Of a DNA stretch of 64,000 nucleotides, positions 1-7,989 are shown piece after piece; position 1 is the first letter of the stretch; each line of letters starts with the position of its first letter. Made by a program: the position numbers and the translations under genes. The DNA comes from Amycolatopsis pretoriensis (GTDB taxonomy: Bacteria; Actinomycetota; Actinomycetes; Mycobacteriales; Pseudonocardiaceae): NCBI RefSeq assembly GCF_900107925.1, contig NZ_FNUJ01000016.1, positions 62,001-126,000 of the forward strand, given 5' to 3'. Below the pieces are notes generated by a model. That model was not told the DNA's origin. It saw only the letters and a program-made list of their open reading frames with translations, and made no database searches.

Positions 1-2
1 TG

Positions 3-641
3 CACTGGGTGGAACGGCTGGCGGGTCGCGAGGTGGCGGCCGACGCGGCGAAGGCGATCGGCTGGTCGCGGTACGGCACCACGGTCGGCGTGCACGCACC
101 GGAGTCGACGCCGGACGCGGCGGCGATCGTCAACGCCGCCTTCCGCTGGAACCCGGACGAGATCGGCGTCCTGCTCGCGAACGGCGTCGGCGAGATCGAA
201 CTGGCGTCGGTGTTCGACACCGAGGGGCAGTCGCTGTCCTCGCGGACGCTGGCCGTGAGCACCGACGGCGCGCCGATCCGGTCACGGCACGGCCTGACGT
301 TCCTGCCGCGGGCGGCGCTGGCCGGCGCCGACCTCGACCGCCTGATCGTGCCCGGGGCGACGCGCGGGGTCACCGGGGGTCCCGAACCCGAGTACGTCCA
401 CGACCGGCCCGGCTTCGCCTACGACACCGCGGTGAGCGCGCTCGCCCGCCGCACGGACGTCGCGACCGCGCGGTGGACCGCGAAGGTCCTGGAGCTGCCC
501 ACCGACGGCGTCGGCTTCGAAGGCCGGGCCTGGCCGTGGCTGCCGACGGCGGTGCCGATCGCCCTCATCCTGCTGGGCGCGGCCGCCATCGTCGTCGCGC
601 GCCGGGTCAGGGCGCCCAGGGCTGCGCGACGACCCAGCTGA
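3..641 (+). CDS. C-terminal part of a DJ-1/PfpI-like membrane protein (5' end outside window)
   Basis: The reading frame is open to the left edge, so the gene starts before the window; the GTG at position 9 is probably internal. The visible part (about 210 residues) has a DJ-1/PfpI-like alpha/beta pattern (segments such as VGVHAPE and DRLIVPGATRG) followed by one strong C-terminal membrane helix near residues 180-198 and a basic tail. This suggests a membrane-anchored amidotransferase-fold protein whose first domain lies upstream. The function is not clear from this piece. Its last 35 bases overlap the end of the convergent arabinofuranosidase gene. Confidence 0.6.
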   Translation, partial: HWVERLAGREVAADAAKAIGWSRYGTTVGVHAPESTPDAAAIVNAAFRWNPDEIGVLLANGVGEIELASVFDTEGQSLSSRTLAVSTDGAPIRSRHGLTFLPRAALAGADLDRLIVPGATRGVTGGPEPEYVHDRPGFAYDTAVSALARRTDVATARWTAKVLELPTDGVGFEGRAWPWLPTAVPIALILLGAAAIVVARRVRAPRAARRPS

Positions 642-2163
642 CGTCGTCGTTGTACGACCCGGCGGCGTCCCACGTGTGGGCGCCGCTGGTGTCGGCGATG
701 TAGAGCGTGTTGTTGTAGTGCCGCAGGTACTTGCCGGAGTAGTTGTACGAGCGGAACGACGAGCCCTGCCCGTTCTTCCCGGCGACCGGGCAGAACGTGG
801 CGTCGGCGCGGAAGGCCGCGCTGCCGTCCATCGGCTGCCGGTAGACCTGGAAGTCGAAGTGGCGCAGGAAGTCCCCGGGGTAGTTGCGGGATTCGAAAGA
901 CACGCAGGAGGAACTGGCGAGCCCGCGCCGGACGATCCAGGTGGCGTCGTTCTTGTCCAAAGTGGAGCTGACGGGCGAGATCACCGCGTTGTCGTTCTGG
1001 TGGCGGATGTAGTCGCCCGTGCAGCACGCGGTGGTCGCGCGCACCGAGATCTCCGAGCCGGGGTTCAGCGTGCCGGTCGAGCCGGTCGGGCCGCCGTAAC
1101 CGACCGAGACGACGTTCGCCTGGACCGCGTTGTCCGCCGCGTCGGTCGGCAGCCCGGCGGTCATCACTCCTTCGAAGAACGAGCCGATCGAGCCGTTGCT
1201 GTTGTCGCCGCCGGTGCCGAGGACGATCGCGCCTTCCTGGTGCATCGGCGAGTAGCCGGCCCGGGTCGGTTCGGGGCCCGAGTACGTCGTGCGCAGGCCG
1301 CCGGACTGGGCGTTGCCGTCCTTCAGCGCGAAGAAGTTCTGGCCGTTGTTCTTCAGCAGGGCGGTGACGAACGGCGCTGTGATCCCGGTGTTCGCGGTGT
1401 TCTGGCTGCCGCCGGCGCTGGACTGGAACAGCCCGTTCTCCAGGTCGGCCTGCACCCACGGACCCGCGCCGTGGCAGGGCTGGAACCAGCATTCGGTGCC
1501 GAAGTTGAGGGCGTCCATGTGGCCGTTGCCGGTGTCCTGGTTGTTCGTCTCGGCGTTGCCGTAGTCGAAGCAGCAGGCGCCGTTGACGTGCGTGCCGGAG
1601 GTGATCATGTACATCCCCTCGGGCTGCCCGTTCTTCGCGACGCCGGAGGTCGAGTTGTCGCGGTAGCCCATCCGGCCGGAGAACGAGGCGCCGTAGACCT
1701 GGTGGCCGCCCGCGGTCACCGGCAGGGCGTCCGCGGGGACGCCGGTGTCCTGGCCGCCCGCGCCGCCGGGACCTTCGATCGTCAGGTCGTTGTGCCGCGG
1801 GGACTGGTCGTAGATCTCGGTGATCAGGCAGGTCGTCCCGGCGCAGAAGGAGTCCTGGGCCGCGGCGTTGGCGTACCCGCCGGCCGCCAGCAGGCCGATG
1901 TTGGTCTTCGCGCCGTCCGAAGCTCGCTGGACCTGGTACAGCGCGCCGTTGTAGGTGCCGTAGAGGGCGCGGGTGGTGCTGTGCGCGGCGACGCACGGCG
2001 TGCCCGCGGCCCCGTAGATGTCGCACGGCAGCGAGGCCGCGGCCGAAGCCGTCGACGCCGTCGTGAGGCTCGCGGCCACAAGGGCGACGATCCCGGCCAG
2101 CACCCGCAGGATCCGGGTTCGATTGTTAGCGCTAACATTCCTGTCGTCTCGACGTTGAGACAC
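607..2163 (-). CDS. abfB: Secreted alpha-L-arabinofuranosidase, GH54 with CBM42 domain
   Basis: Predicted exo-acting arabinofuranosidase that removes arabinose side chains from plant polysaccharides outside the cell. A signal peptide spans about residues 1-43 (hydrophobic core then ASAAA). The GH54 catalytic domain (about 44-365) shows the vicinal CC pair at 197-198, the ADLENGLF motif with the likely nucleophile E242, and GGDNSN with the likely acid/base D320, as in Aspergillus AbfB. Residues 370-518 form a beta-trefoil CBM42 arabinose-binding domain (repeats YIRHQN, FLRHFDF, YLRHYNN). The GTG start at 2163 is chosen because GGAGG sits 5 bases upstream. A LacI-type palindrome lies just inside the coding region. 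Divergent from the rhamnosidase gene. Confidence 0.93.
   Translation of the reverse strand: MSQRRDDRNVSANNRTRILRVLAGIVALVAASLTTASTASAAASLPCDIYGAAGTPCVAAHSTTRALYGTYNGALYQVQRASDGAKTNIGLLAAGGYANAAAQDSFCAGTTCLITEIYDQSPRHNDLTIEGPGGAGGQDTGVPADALPVTAGGHQVYGASFSGRMGYRDNSTSGVAKNGQPEGMYMITSGTHVNGACCFDYGNAETNNQDTGNGHMDALNFGTECWFQPCHGAGPWVQADLENGLFQSSAGGSQNTANTGITAPFVTALLKNNGQNFFALKDGNAQSGGLRTTYSGPEPTRAGYSPMHQEGAIVLGTGGDNSNGSIGSFFEGVMTAGLPTDAADNAVQANVVSVGYGGPTGSTGTLNPGSEISVRATTACCTGDYIRHQNDNAVISPVSSTLDKNDATWIVRRGLASSSCVSFESRNYPGDFLRHFDFQVYRQPMDGSAAFRADATFCPVAGKNGQGSSFRSYNYSGKYLRHYNNTLYIADTSGAHTWDAAGSYNDDVSWVVAQPWAP
2124..2137. promoter_or_regulatory. LacI-family operator (perfect 14-bp palindrome) inside the 5' end of abfB
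   Basis: TGTTAGCGCTAACA is a perfect palindrome with the central CG typical of LacI/GalR-family operators. It covers codons 9-13 of the arabinofuranosidase gene, 26 bases after the GTG. Binding would block elongation or a promoter just upstream. No LacI-family gene is in the window. Confidence 0.75.
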
Positions 2164-2387
2164 AAAAGCCTCCAGAGCGGGACCAAATGATGTGAGCGTT
2201 ACCAGCGAGCACTATGCAGCTCCGTCCCGGCTTTCGTCAACGCTCCGATTTGCCCGGAACGGCCCGCCGCCGCGCTGTAAAACGATTTAGGAAAGCCCGG
2301 CGCAGTCGAAGCGATTCACCACCCGTACGTCCCGGTGGAGTATTGCCAACGTGTGAGTTCGTGATTACAGTCACGTATCATGCTGAT

Positions 2388-2401
2388 TTGAAACGTTTAA
2401 A
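2388..2401. promoter_or_regulatory. Probable LacI-family operator upstream of the rhamnosidase gene
   Basis: TTGAAACGTTTAAA has a perfect AAACGTTT core and near-symmetric flanks, a typical LacI-family half-site arrangement. It lies 35 bases before the rhamnosidase start in the 272-base divergent promoter region (2164-2435), which is noticeably AT-richer than the genes. Confidence 0.6.
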
Positions 2402-2435
2402 TATTGTCGCCCCATCCCCGCCGTAAGGGACCCGC

Positions 2436-5400
2436 ATGCTGCCCTCGAAGCTTTGGCGCGCGACCACCACGACGCTCGCCGCGATCCTGGTCCTGTCCAC
2501 CGCCTCGGTGCCCCCGGCGGGCGCCGCGCCGCCGGTGGACCTCGCCGGTGCGCACTGGATCTGGTACCCGGAAGGCGACCCCGCGAACTCCGCGCCGGCC
2601 GCGACCCGGTACTTCCGCACCACGTTCACCGCCCCCGCCGGCGCGGTCAGCGACGCCCGGTTCGTCGTCACCGGCGACGACACCGCCGACGTCTGGCTCA
2701 ACGGCAAGCCCCTCGCCTCCTCGGCCCGCACCGCGGACTCGTGGCGCTCGGCGCTGTCGGTCGACCTCGCCCCCGCGCTGACGCCGGGCGCCAACACGCT
2801 CGCCGTCGCCGTCCGCAACTCCGGCGGCGCGGCCGGCCTGCTCGGGCGGCTGCGCGTGACCACCGCGTCGGGCACCACCGACCTCACCACCGGAGCCGGC
2901 TGGAAGAGCGCGACGACCGCGCCGGAGGGCTGGGAACAGCCCGGGTTCGCCGACGGGACCTGGGCCGCGGCCAAGGACCTCGGCACCTACGGCAGCGGCC
3001 CGTGGGGCACCCGCGTCGCCACGCCGAGCCCCTCGGCGCAGACGCCGCTCTCGATCGCGAGCGCGACGGTCGGGCAGCGCGTGAACCCGATCGGCGTCGA
3101 CCAGCCGCGGTTCGGCTGGAAGCTCACGTCGGCGGCGGCCCAGCAACGGCAGTCCGCCTACGAAATCCTGGTTTCCACCGGTGGCAAAGACGTCTGGGAC
3201 AGCGGCCGCGTCACCTCGGCGCAGCAGGCCGACGTCGCCTACGGCGGTCCCGCGCTCGGGTCGCTGACCGCGTACACCTGGAAAGTCCGCGTGTGGGACG
3301 GCCAAGGCCGGATGAGCGGCTGGAGCCCGGTGCAGCGCTTCGAAACGGCGTTGCGCGACCCGGCCGCCGAATGGACCGGCGCCTTCCTCGGCCGCGCCGC
3401 GGCGGGCCCGGACCTCGCCGGGGCGAACTGGGTCTGGTACCCGGAAGGTGACCCGATCGGCGGCGTGCCACCGGCCACCCGGTACTTCCGCAAGACCGTG
3501 GACCTCGCCGCCGCACCGGCGAAGGCGACGCTCGTGGTCACCGGCGACGACACCGCGACCGTGTGGGTCAACGGCACCCAGGTCAGCGACTCGGCGCGGG
3601 TCACCGACTCCTGGAAGACGGCCGCTGTCCTCGACGTCGGCGGCCTGCTGAGCGCCGGGGCGAACACCCTCGCGATCAGCACCGAGAACACTACCCAGAG
3701 CCCGGCCGGGATGATCGCCAAGCTGACCGTCCCCAGTGGACCGACGGTGGTGACCGACGGGTCGTGGAAGGCGAGCCAGACCGGCCCGGCCGGCTGGCAG
3801 CAGCGCGGGTTCGACGACAGCTCGTGGCCGACGGCGCGGGCCCTGACCGCGTACGGCACCGGGCCGTGGGGCGCGAACGTCGCCGTCAGCGCCCCCGCTC
3901 CCCTGCTGCGCAAGAGCTTCACGGTTTCGAAGCCGGTCGCGAGCGCGCGGCTGCTCACCACCGCACTGGGCCTGCAGGAGACGCACCTCAACGGCGCGAA
4001 GGTCGGCGACGAGGTCCTCGCTCCGGGATGGACGGACTACACCAAGCGCCTGCAGTACCGCGTTTCCGACGTCACCAAGCAGATTCGCACCGGGGAGAAC
4101 GTCCTCGGCGCGCTGGTCGGCAACGGCTGGTACTCCGGGAGCATCGGCATCGCCGGCAGCCAGAAGTACGGCACCGAGCCGTGGTATTCGGCGCAGCTGA
4201 AGCTGACGTTCACCGACGGCACTTCGACGACGGTCGCGACGGACGGCACGTGGAAGGCCGGCGACGGTGCGATCCGCGCCGACGACCTCTACCAGGGCGA
4301 AACGTACGACGCCCGGCTCGCCACCGGCTGGGACCGGCCCGGGTTCGACGACCGCGGCTGGGCGGCACCTCGCGTCAAGTCCGGTGCGAAGCCGAACCTG
4401 GTGTCCCAAGTGGACAACGGCGTCACCGTGCAGCAGGAGTTCAAGCCGGTCGCGTGGACCCAGCCGAAGCCGGGGGTCTGGGTGGCCGACCTGGGCCAGA
4501 ACTTCAGCGGCTGGAACCGGTTGTCCGTGACCGGCCCGGCCGGCACCACGGTCACCCTGCGCCACGCCGAAGTCCTCAACCCGGACGGCACGATCTACAC
4601 GACGAACCTGCGCGCGGCGCAGGCGACCGACCGGTTCACCCTGGCGGGCACGGGCGGCGTCGAGACGTACGAGCCGCGCTTCACCGTGCACGGCTACCGG
4701 TACGTCGAGCTGACCGGCCTGCCGGCCGCCCCGACGGCCGCGACGTTGACCGGCCGGGCGATGTGGACCTCCGGCGCGCAGACCGGCACGTTCACCTCGT
4801 CCAACGCGCTGGTGAACCAGCTGCAGCACAACATCCTGTGGGGTGAGCGCTCGAACATGCTGTCCGTGCCGAGCGACTGCCCGCAGCGCGACGAGCGGCT
4901 CGGCTGGACCGGCGACATCGGGATCTTCGCCGGCACGTCGACGTTCAACCTCGACGTCGCGAACTTCCTCGGCAAGTTCAGCGACGACCTGGTCGACGCG
5001 CAGCACGACGACGGGTCGTTCACCGACGTCGCGCCGGGCGTGCTGAGCGGTTCGGGCACGGCGGGCTGGGGCGACGCGGGCGTCATCGTGCCCTACACCC
5101 TGTGGCAGCGCTACGGCGACACCGGCGTGATCGACGAGCACTTCGCGGCGATGGTGAAGTGGGTCGAGTACCTGCGCTCGACTTCGGGTGCGGACCTGAT
5201 CCGCGACCACCAGACGTACGGGGACTGGCTCAACGTCAACGACAACACCGCGCAGGACCTGATCTCGACGGCGTTCTTCGCGTGGTCGTCCCGGCTGGTG
5301 TCCCGGATGGCGGCGGCCACCGGACACACCGCCGAAGCGGCGAAGTACGGGACGCTCGCCGACCAGATCGGGGCGGCGTTCACTTCCCGGTTCGTGAGCG

Positions 5401-6083
5401 CCGACGGCACGGTGGGTTCCGGCTCCCAGACGGGGTACGTCCTGGCGCTGGCATTCGGGTTGCTGCCGGATTCGCGGGTACAGCCGGCGGCGGACAAGCT
5501 GGCCGCCCGGGTGGCGGCGGCCGGCGGGCACCTGAGCGTCGGGTTCCTCGGCGTCGAGAACCTGCTGCCGGTGCTGGCCGCGCACGGCCACGCCGACGTC
5601 GCGTACCAGGTGCTGCTGCAGCCGGGCTTCCCCGGCTGGGGCTACATGATCGGCCACGGCGCGACGACCATCTGGGAGCGCTGGGACGGGATCAAGCCGG
5701 ACGGTTCGTTCAACGACCCGGGCATGAACTCGTTCAACCACTACGGCCTCGGCTCGGTGGGCGACTTCCTGTACCGCTCGATAGGCGGGCTCTCGCCGGC
5801 CTCGCCGGGGTACGCGTCCCTGCTGGTGGCGCCGCGACCGGGCGGCGGGTTGACGTCGGCGAAGTCGGCGTACGAGACGCCGTACGGGTCCGCGGTCAGC
5901 GACTGGTCGATCTCGGGCGGAAAGCTGACGCTGCGGGTGACGGTTCCGGCCGGTTCGTCGGCGACGGTGCGGGTGCCGACGTCACAGCCGGGTTCGGTGG
6001 CCGCACCGCCGGAAGCGGTCCCGACCTCAGCGGGCTCGTACTTCGTGCCCGCGGGGTCGTACGTGTTCACCGCCTCGGCGTGA
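2436..6083 (+). CDS. Secreted alpha-L-rhamnosidase, GH78
   Basis: Large (1215 residues) exported enzyme predicted to release terminal alpha-L-rhamnose. A signal peptide ends near residue 30 (PPAGAA). Two copies of a rhamnosidase N-terminal/CBM67-like beta domain begin near residues 35 and 326, each opening with DLAGA(H/N)W(I/V)WYPEGDP, separated by a fibronectin-like segment (about 195-310). The (alpha/alpha)6 catalytic domain contains DCPQRDERLGWTGD with the general acid E820 and TIWERWDG with the general base E1081, matching Streptomyces avermitilis Rha78A. A C-terminal beta domain follows. ATG 2436 has AAGGGA 5 bases upstream. Carbohydrate control is suggested by the operator at 2388. Confidence 0.95.
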   Translation: MLPSKLWRATTTTLAAILVLSTASVPPAGAAPPVDLAGAHWIWYPEGDPANSAPAATRYFRTTFTAPAGAVSDARFVVTGDDTADVWLNGKPLASSARTADSWRSALSVDLAPALTPGANTLAVAVRNSGGAAGLLGRLRVTTASGTTDLTTGAGWKSATTAPEGWEQPGFADGTWAAAKDLGTYGSGPWGTRVATPSPSAQTPLSIASATVGQRVNPIGVDQPRFGWKLTSAAAQQRQSAYEILVSTGGKDVWDSGRVTSAQQADVAYGGPALGSLTAYTWKVRVWDGQGRMSGWSPVQRFETALRDPAAEWTGAFLGRAAAGPDLAGANWVWYPEGDPIGGVPPATRYFRKTVDLAAAPAKATLVVTGDDTATVWVNGTQVSDSARVTDSWKTAAVLDVGGLLSAGANTLAISTENTTQSPAGMIAKLTVPSGPTVVTDGSWKASQTGPAGWQQRGFDDSSWPTARALTAYGTGPWGANVAVSAPAPLLRKSFTVSKPVASARLLTTALGLQETHLNGAKVGDEVLAPGWTDYTKRLQYRVSDVTKQIRTGENVLGALVGNGWYSGSIGIAGSQKYGTEPWYSAQLKLTFTDGTSTTVATDGTWKAGDGAIRADDLYQGETYDARLATGWDRPGFDDRGWAAPRVKSGAKPNLVSQVDNGVTVQQEFKPVAWTQPKPGVWVADLGQNFSGWNRLSVTGPAGTTVTLRHAEVLNPDGTIYTTNLRAAQATDRFTLAGTGGVETYEPRFTVHGYRYVELTGLPAAPTAATLTGRAMWTSGAQTGTFTSSNALVNQLQHNILWGERSNMLSVPSDCPQRDERLGWTGDIGIFAGTSTFNLDVANFLGKFSDDLVDAQHDDGSFTDVAPGVLSGSGTAGWGDAGVIVPYTLWQRYGDTGVIDEHFAAMVKWVEYLRSTSGADLIRDHQTYGDWLNVNDNTAQDLISTAFFAWSSRLVSRMAAATGHTAEAAKYGTLADQIGAAFTSRFVSADGTVGSGSQTGYVLALAFGLLPDSRVQPAADKLAARVAAAGGHLSVGFLGVENLLPVLAAHGHADVAYQVLLQPGFPGWGYMIGHGATTIWERWDGIKPDGSFNDPGMNSFNHYGLGSVGDFLYRSIGGLSPASPGYASLLVAPRPGGGLTSAKSAYETPYGSAVSDWSISGGKLTLRVTVPAGSSATVRVPTSQPGSVAAPPEAVPTSAGSYFVPAGSYVFTASA

Positions 6084-6087
6084 GGTG

Positions 6088-6124
6088 GGCCGGTGCCGTC
6101 ACGGATGACGTGACGGCACCGGCC
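6088..6124. terminator. Bidirectional terminator hairpin between rhamnosidase and P450 genes
   Basis: A perfect 16-bp stem (6088-6103 with 6109-6124) closes a 5-base loop GATGA. It sits between two convergent genes and its right part is also the last codons of the P450 gene. No long T-run follows, as is common in actinomycetes. Confidence 0.85.
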
Positions 6125-7421
6125 GCACCGCGAACTTCACGTGGAAGTTGTCCATGGTGGCCGGCAGCGGGCGGTCCGGGGCGAGGACCGGTCCGGAAAC
6201 CTGCTCGAAATCCCGCCCCCGCACCAGGTTCGCCAGCATCGTGCTGGTGCAGAACTGGACCAGGTCGCGGCCCGGGCAGATCGCCGGGCCCGCGCTGAAC
6301 GGCACCAGCGCCGGGTTCGCCCGCGCTCGGCCGTCCAGCCAGATGTCCGGCTCGAAGCGGTCGGCGTACGGCAGTTCCGCGTCGCGGTGGAAGAACGGCG
6401 TGTAGACCAGGACCGTCGTGCCCGCCGGGCCCCACGCCGTTTCCTCCGTCGTCTCGCGCAGGATCATCGGCGTCGTCGGCCACAGCCGGACCGCCTCCAG
6501 CACGCACGCGCGCAGGTAGCCCAGCTGCTGTGGTTCGGCCGGGTCGGCGTCCGGCAGCTCGGTGCGGGCCCGCTCGAGCGCCGCCGGGTGGGTGGCCAGC
6601 AGGGCCAGGGTCCGGAACGTCACCATGCCCGCCGCGTCGAACGCGAACAGCCAGTGCGCCACCTGGTCGACCGCCGTGCCGTCGCCGCCGGCCGACGCGA
6701 TCGCCGCCGCCAAGCTGCCCGGCTCGGCGCGCCCCAGGTGCGAAGCCAGCCGCGCGTGGAAGCGCTCACGCAGCTGCTTGCGACGCGGGTGCAGGTACGC
6801 CCAGTTCGCGTCCAGCCGCAGCCGTCCCAGCAGGTCGATGAGCGTTTCGTCGTCGCGGGCACCCGGGCCGAGGACGACCGTGCGCACCAGCCGCCACCAC
6901 GCGACGGCGAAGGCGTCCCACGTCAGCTCGGTTTCGCCGAGAAGAACAGCGGTTTCGTCCATGATCGCGCGGGCGAACGGCGTCGCGAGCTCGTGCAGCG
7001 GACGTCCGGGTTCGAGCACGGCTTCGGTGAACCGGCGCCGGGGACGGCGGTCGGCGGCGTCCGAGATCAGCAGGCCGTGGGGCTGGAAGTGCCCCAGCGC
7101 GGCCCGTTTCTCCACTGTGGACGGACTGAATGGCGTCGGTGCGCCGGTTAGCAGCGTGCCGACGTCCTCGGCGGACAGGACCAGCTCCACCGACCGGCCG
7201 GGTACGCGCAGCTTCAGCGGGCGGCCGTCGTACCGCTCCCGCAGGCGGGACAGGAGCTGGACGCCCGGGCGGTCGACCTGCAGTTTCCCGGCCAGTCCCA
7301 GCGCGGCGGGACGGCGTTTGATCACCCCGCCGGCCAGGGTGGGCAGCACCACTTCGGCCGCGACGCGCAGGGTCTCGGTGACCGAGGCGGTCACCGGCCG
7401 GGTCAAGTGGGTGGAGGTCAT
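6099..7421 (-). CDS. Cytochrome P450
   Basis: A 440-residue soluble P450 monooxygenase. The I-helix (FAFDAAGMVTF) has an acidic-alcohol region that differs from the common AGxDT. The K-helix ExxR is EAVRLWP. The heme loop FSAGPAICPGRD has the thiolate ligand C382. The N-terminus has no membrane anchor. No ferredoxin or ferredoxin reductase gene lies next to it, so its redox partner must be elsewhere, and the substrate cannot be told from sequence. Its 3' end is embedded in the shared terminator stem. Convergent with the rhamnosidase gene; no functional link is evident. Confidence 0.9.
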   Translation of the reverse strand: MTSTHLTRPVTASVTETLRVAAEVVLPTLAGGVIKRRPAALGLAGKLQVDRPGVQLLSRLRERYDGRPLKLRVPGRSVELVLSAEDVGTLLTGAPTPFSPSTVEKRAALGHFQPHGLLISDAADRRPRRRFTEAVLEPGRPLHELATPFARAIMDETAVLLGETELTWDAFAVAWWRLVRTVVLGPGARDDETLIDLLGRLRLDANWAYLHPRRKQLRERFHARLASHLGRAEPGSLAAAIASAGGDGTAVDQVAHWLFAFDAAGMVTFRTLALLATHPAALERARTELPDADPAEPQQLGYLRACVLEAVRLWPTTPMILRETTEETAWGPAGTTVLVYTPFFHRDAELPYADRFEPDIWLDGRARANPALVPFSAGPAICPGRDLVQFCTSTMLANLVRGRDFEQVSGPVLAPDRPLPATMDNFHVKFAVRPVPSRHP

Positions 7422-7459
7422 GGCGCCCGGTTACCCGAGCGGCCCACCCGGAAACACCG

Positions 7460-7804
7460 TCAGTGACGCAGCGCGAGGTTCAGCACGTCACCCGCGTGGT
7501 CCAGGCAGTCGGCGCAGATCACCGCGTCCCGGGCGGCGCAGTCGACCCGCAGCAGCGGACGCCGCAGGCCGAGGAACGTCCGCCGCTCCCGGCGGCCGCA
7601 GAACTCGCACACCGCGGCCAGCGGCGACGTCACCGCCGCCAGCACGTCCCCGCTCGGCGTCTCGCGGTCGGCGCCGTCGCGGATCACCTTCAACCCGGCG
7701 CGCACGCACTCCAGGCAGATCGGCCCGGCCTTGCCGGGGACCCGCGGGCCGCGCACCGAGCCGCAGAACCGGCAGGGCCGTCCGGCCCCGTTCGCCGCCG
7801 TCAC
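7460..7804 (-). CDS. Double ClpX-type C4 zinc-finger protein
   Basis: A 114-residue protein with two C4 zinc-binding units of the type found at the N-terminus of ClpX: CRFC...CLEC near residues 11-34 and CEFC...CADC near residues 67-98. There is no AAA+ ATPase domain, so it is not ClpX itself; it could be an adaptor, but that is inference. The GTG start is supported by GAGGAGG four bases upstream. It is divergent from the CPA1 antiporter gene and follows the P450 on the same strand after a 38-base gap. Confidence 0.75.
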   Translation of the reverse strand: MTAANGAGRPCRFCGSVRGPRVPGKAGPICLECVRAGLKVIRDGADRETPSGDVLAAVTSPLAAVCEFCGRRERRTFLGLRRPLLRVDCAARDAVICADCLDHAGDVLNLALRH

Positions 7805-7989
7805 GCCGCCTCCTCACCGGTTTCGCCGCCCGCACACCGGGAACCCCGGGCGCGACGTCACCTCCCGGCCACGCTACCCGCATCCGCACCGGGCGGGGGC
7901 ATCGGCGAACCCGGCTCACGCTCGGCCGGGCCCGCGCGCACGGACCACCCGCCCGGGCGGCACCACGGCACGAGCGGGCTGGAGGAACG

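Noticed and set aside
2397..5741. A 1114-codon minus-strand open frame opposite the rhamnosidase
   Set aside because: Shadow of the GH78 gene, whose catalytic motifs are intact on the plus strand.
6562..7989. Long N-terminal extension of the CPA1 antiporter
   Set aside because: The open frame upstream of TTG 7990 is low-complexity shadow of the P450 and zinc-finger genes; a ribosome binding site sits just before 7990.
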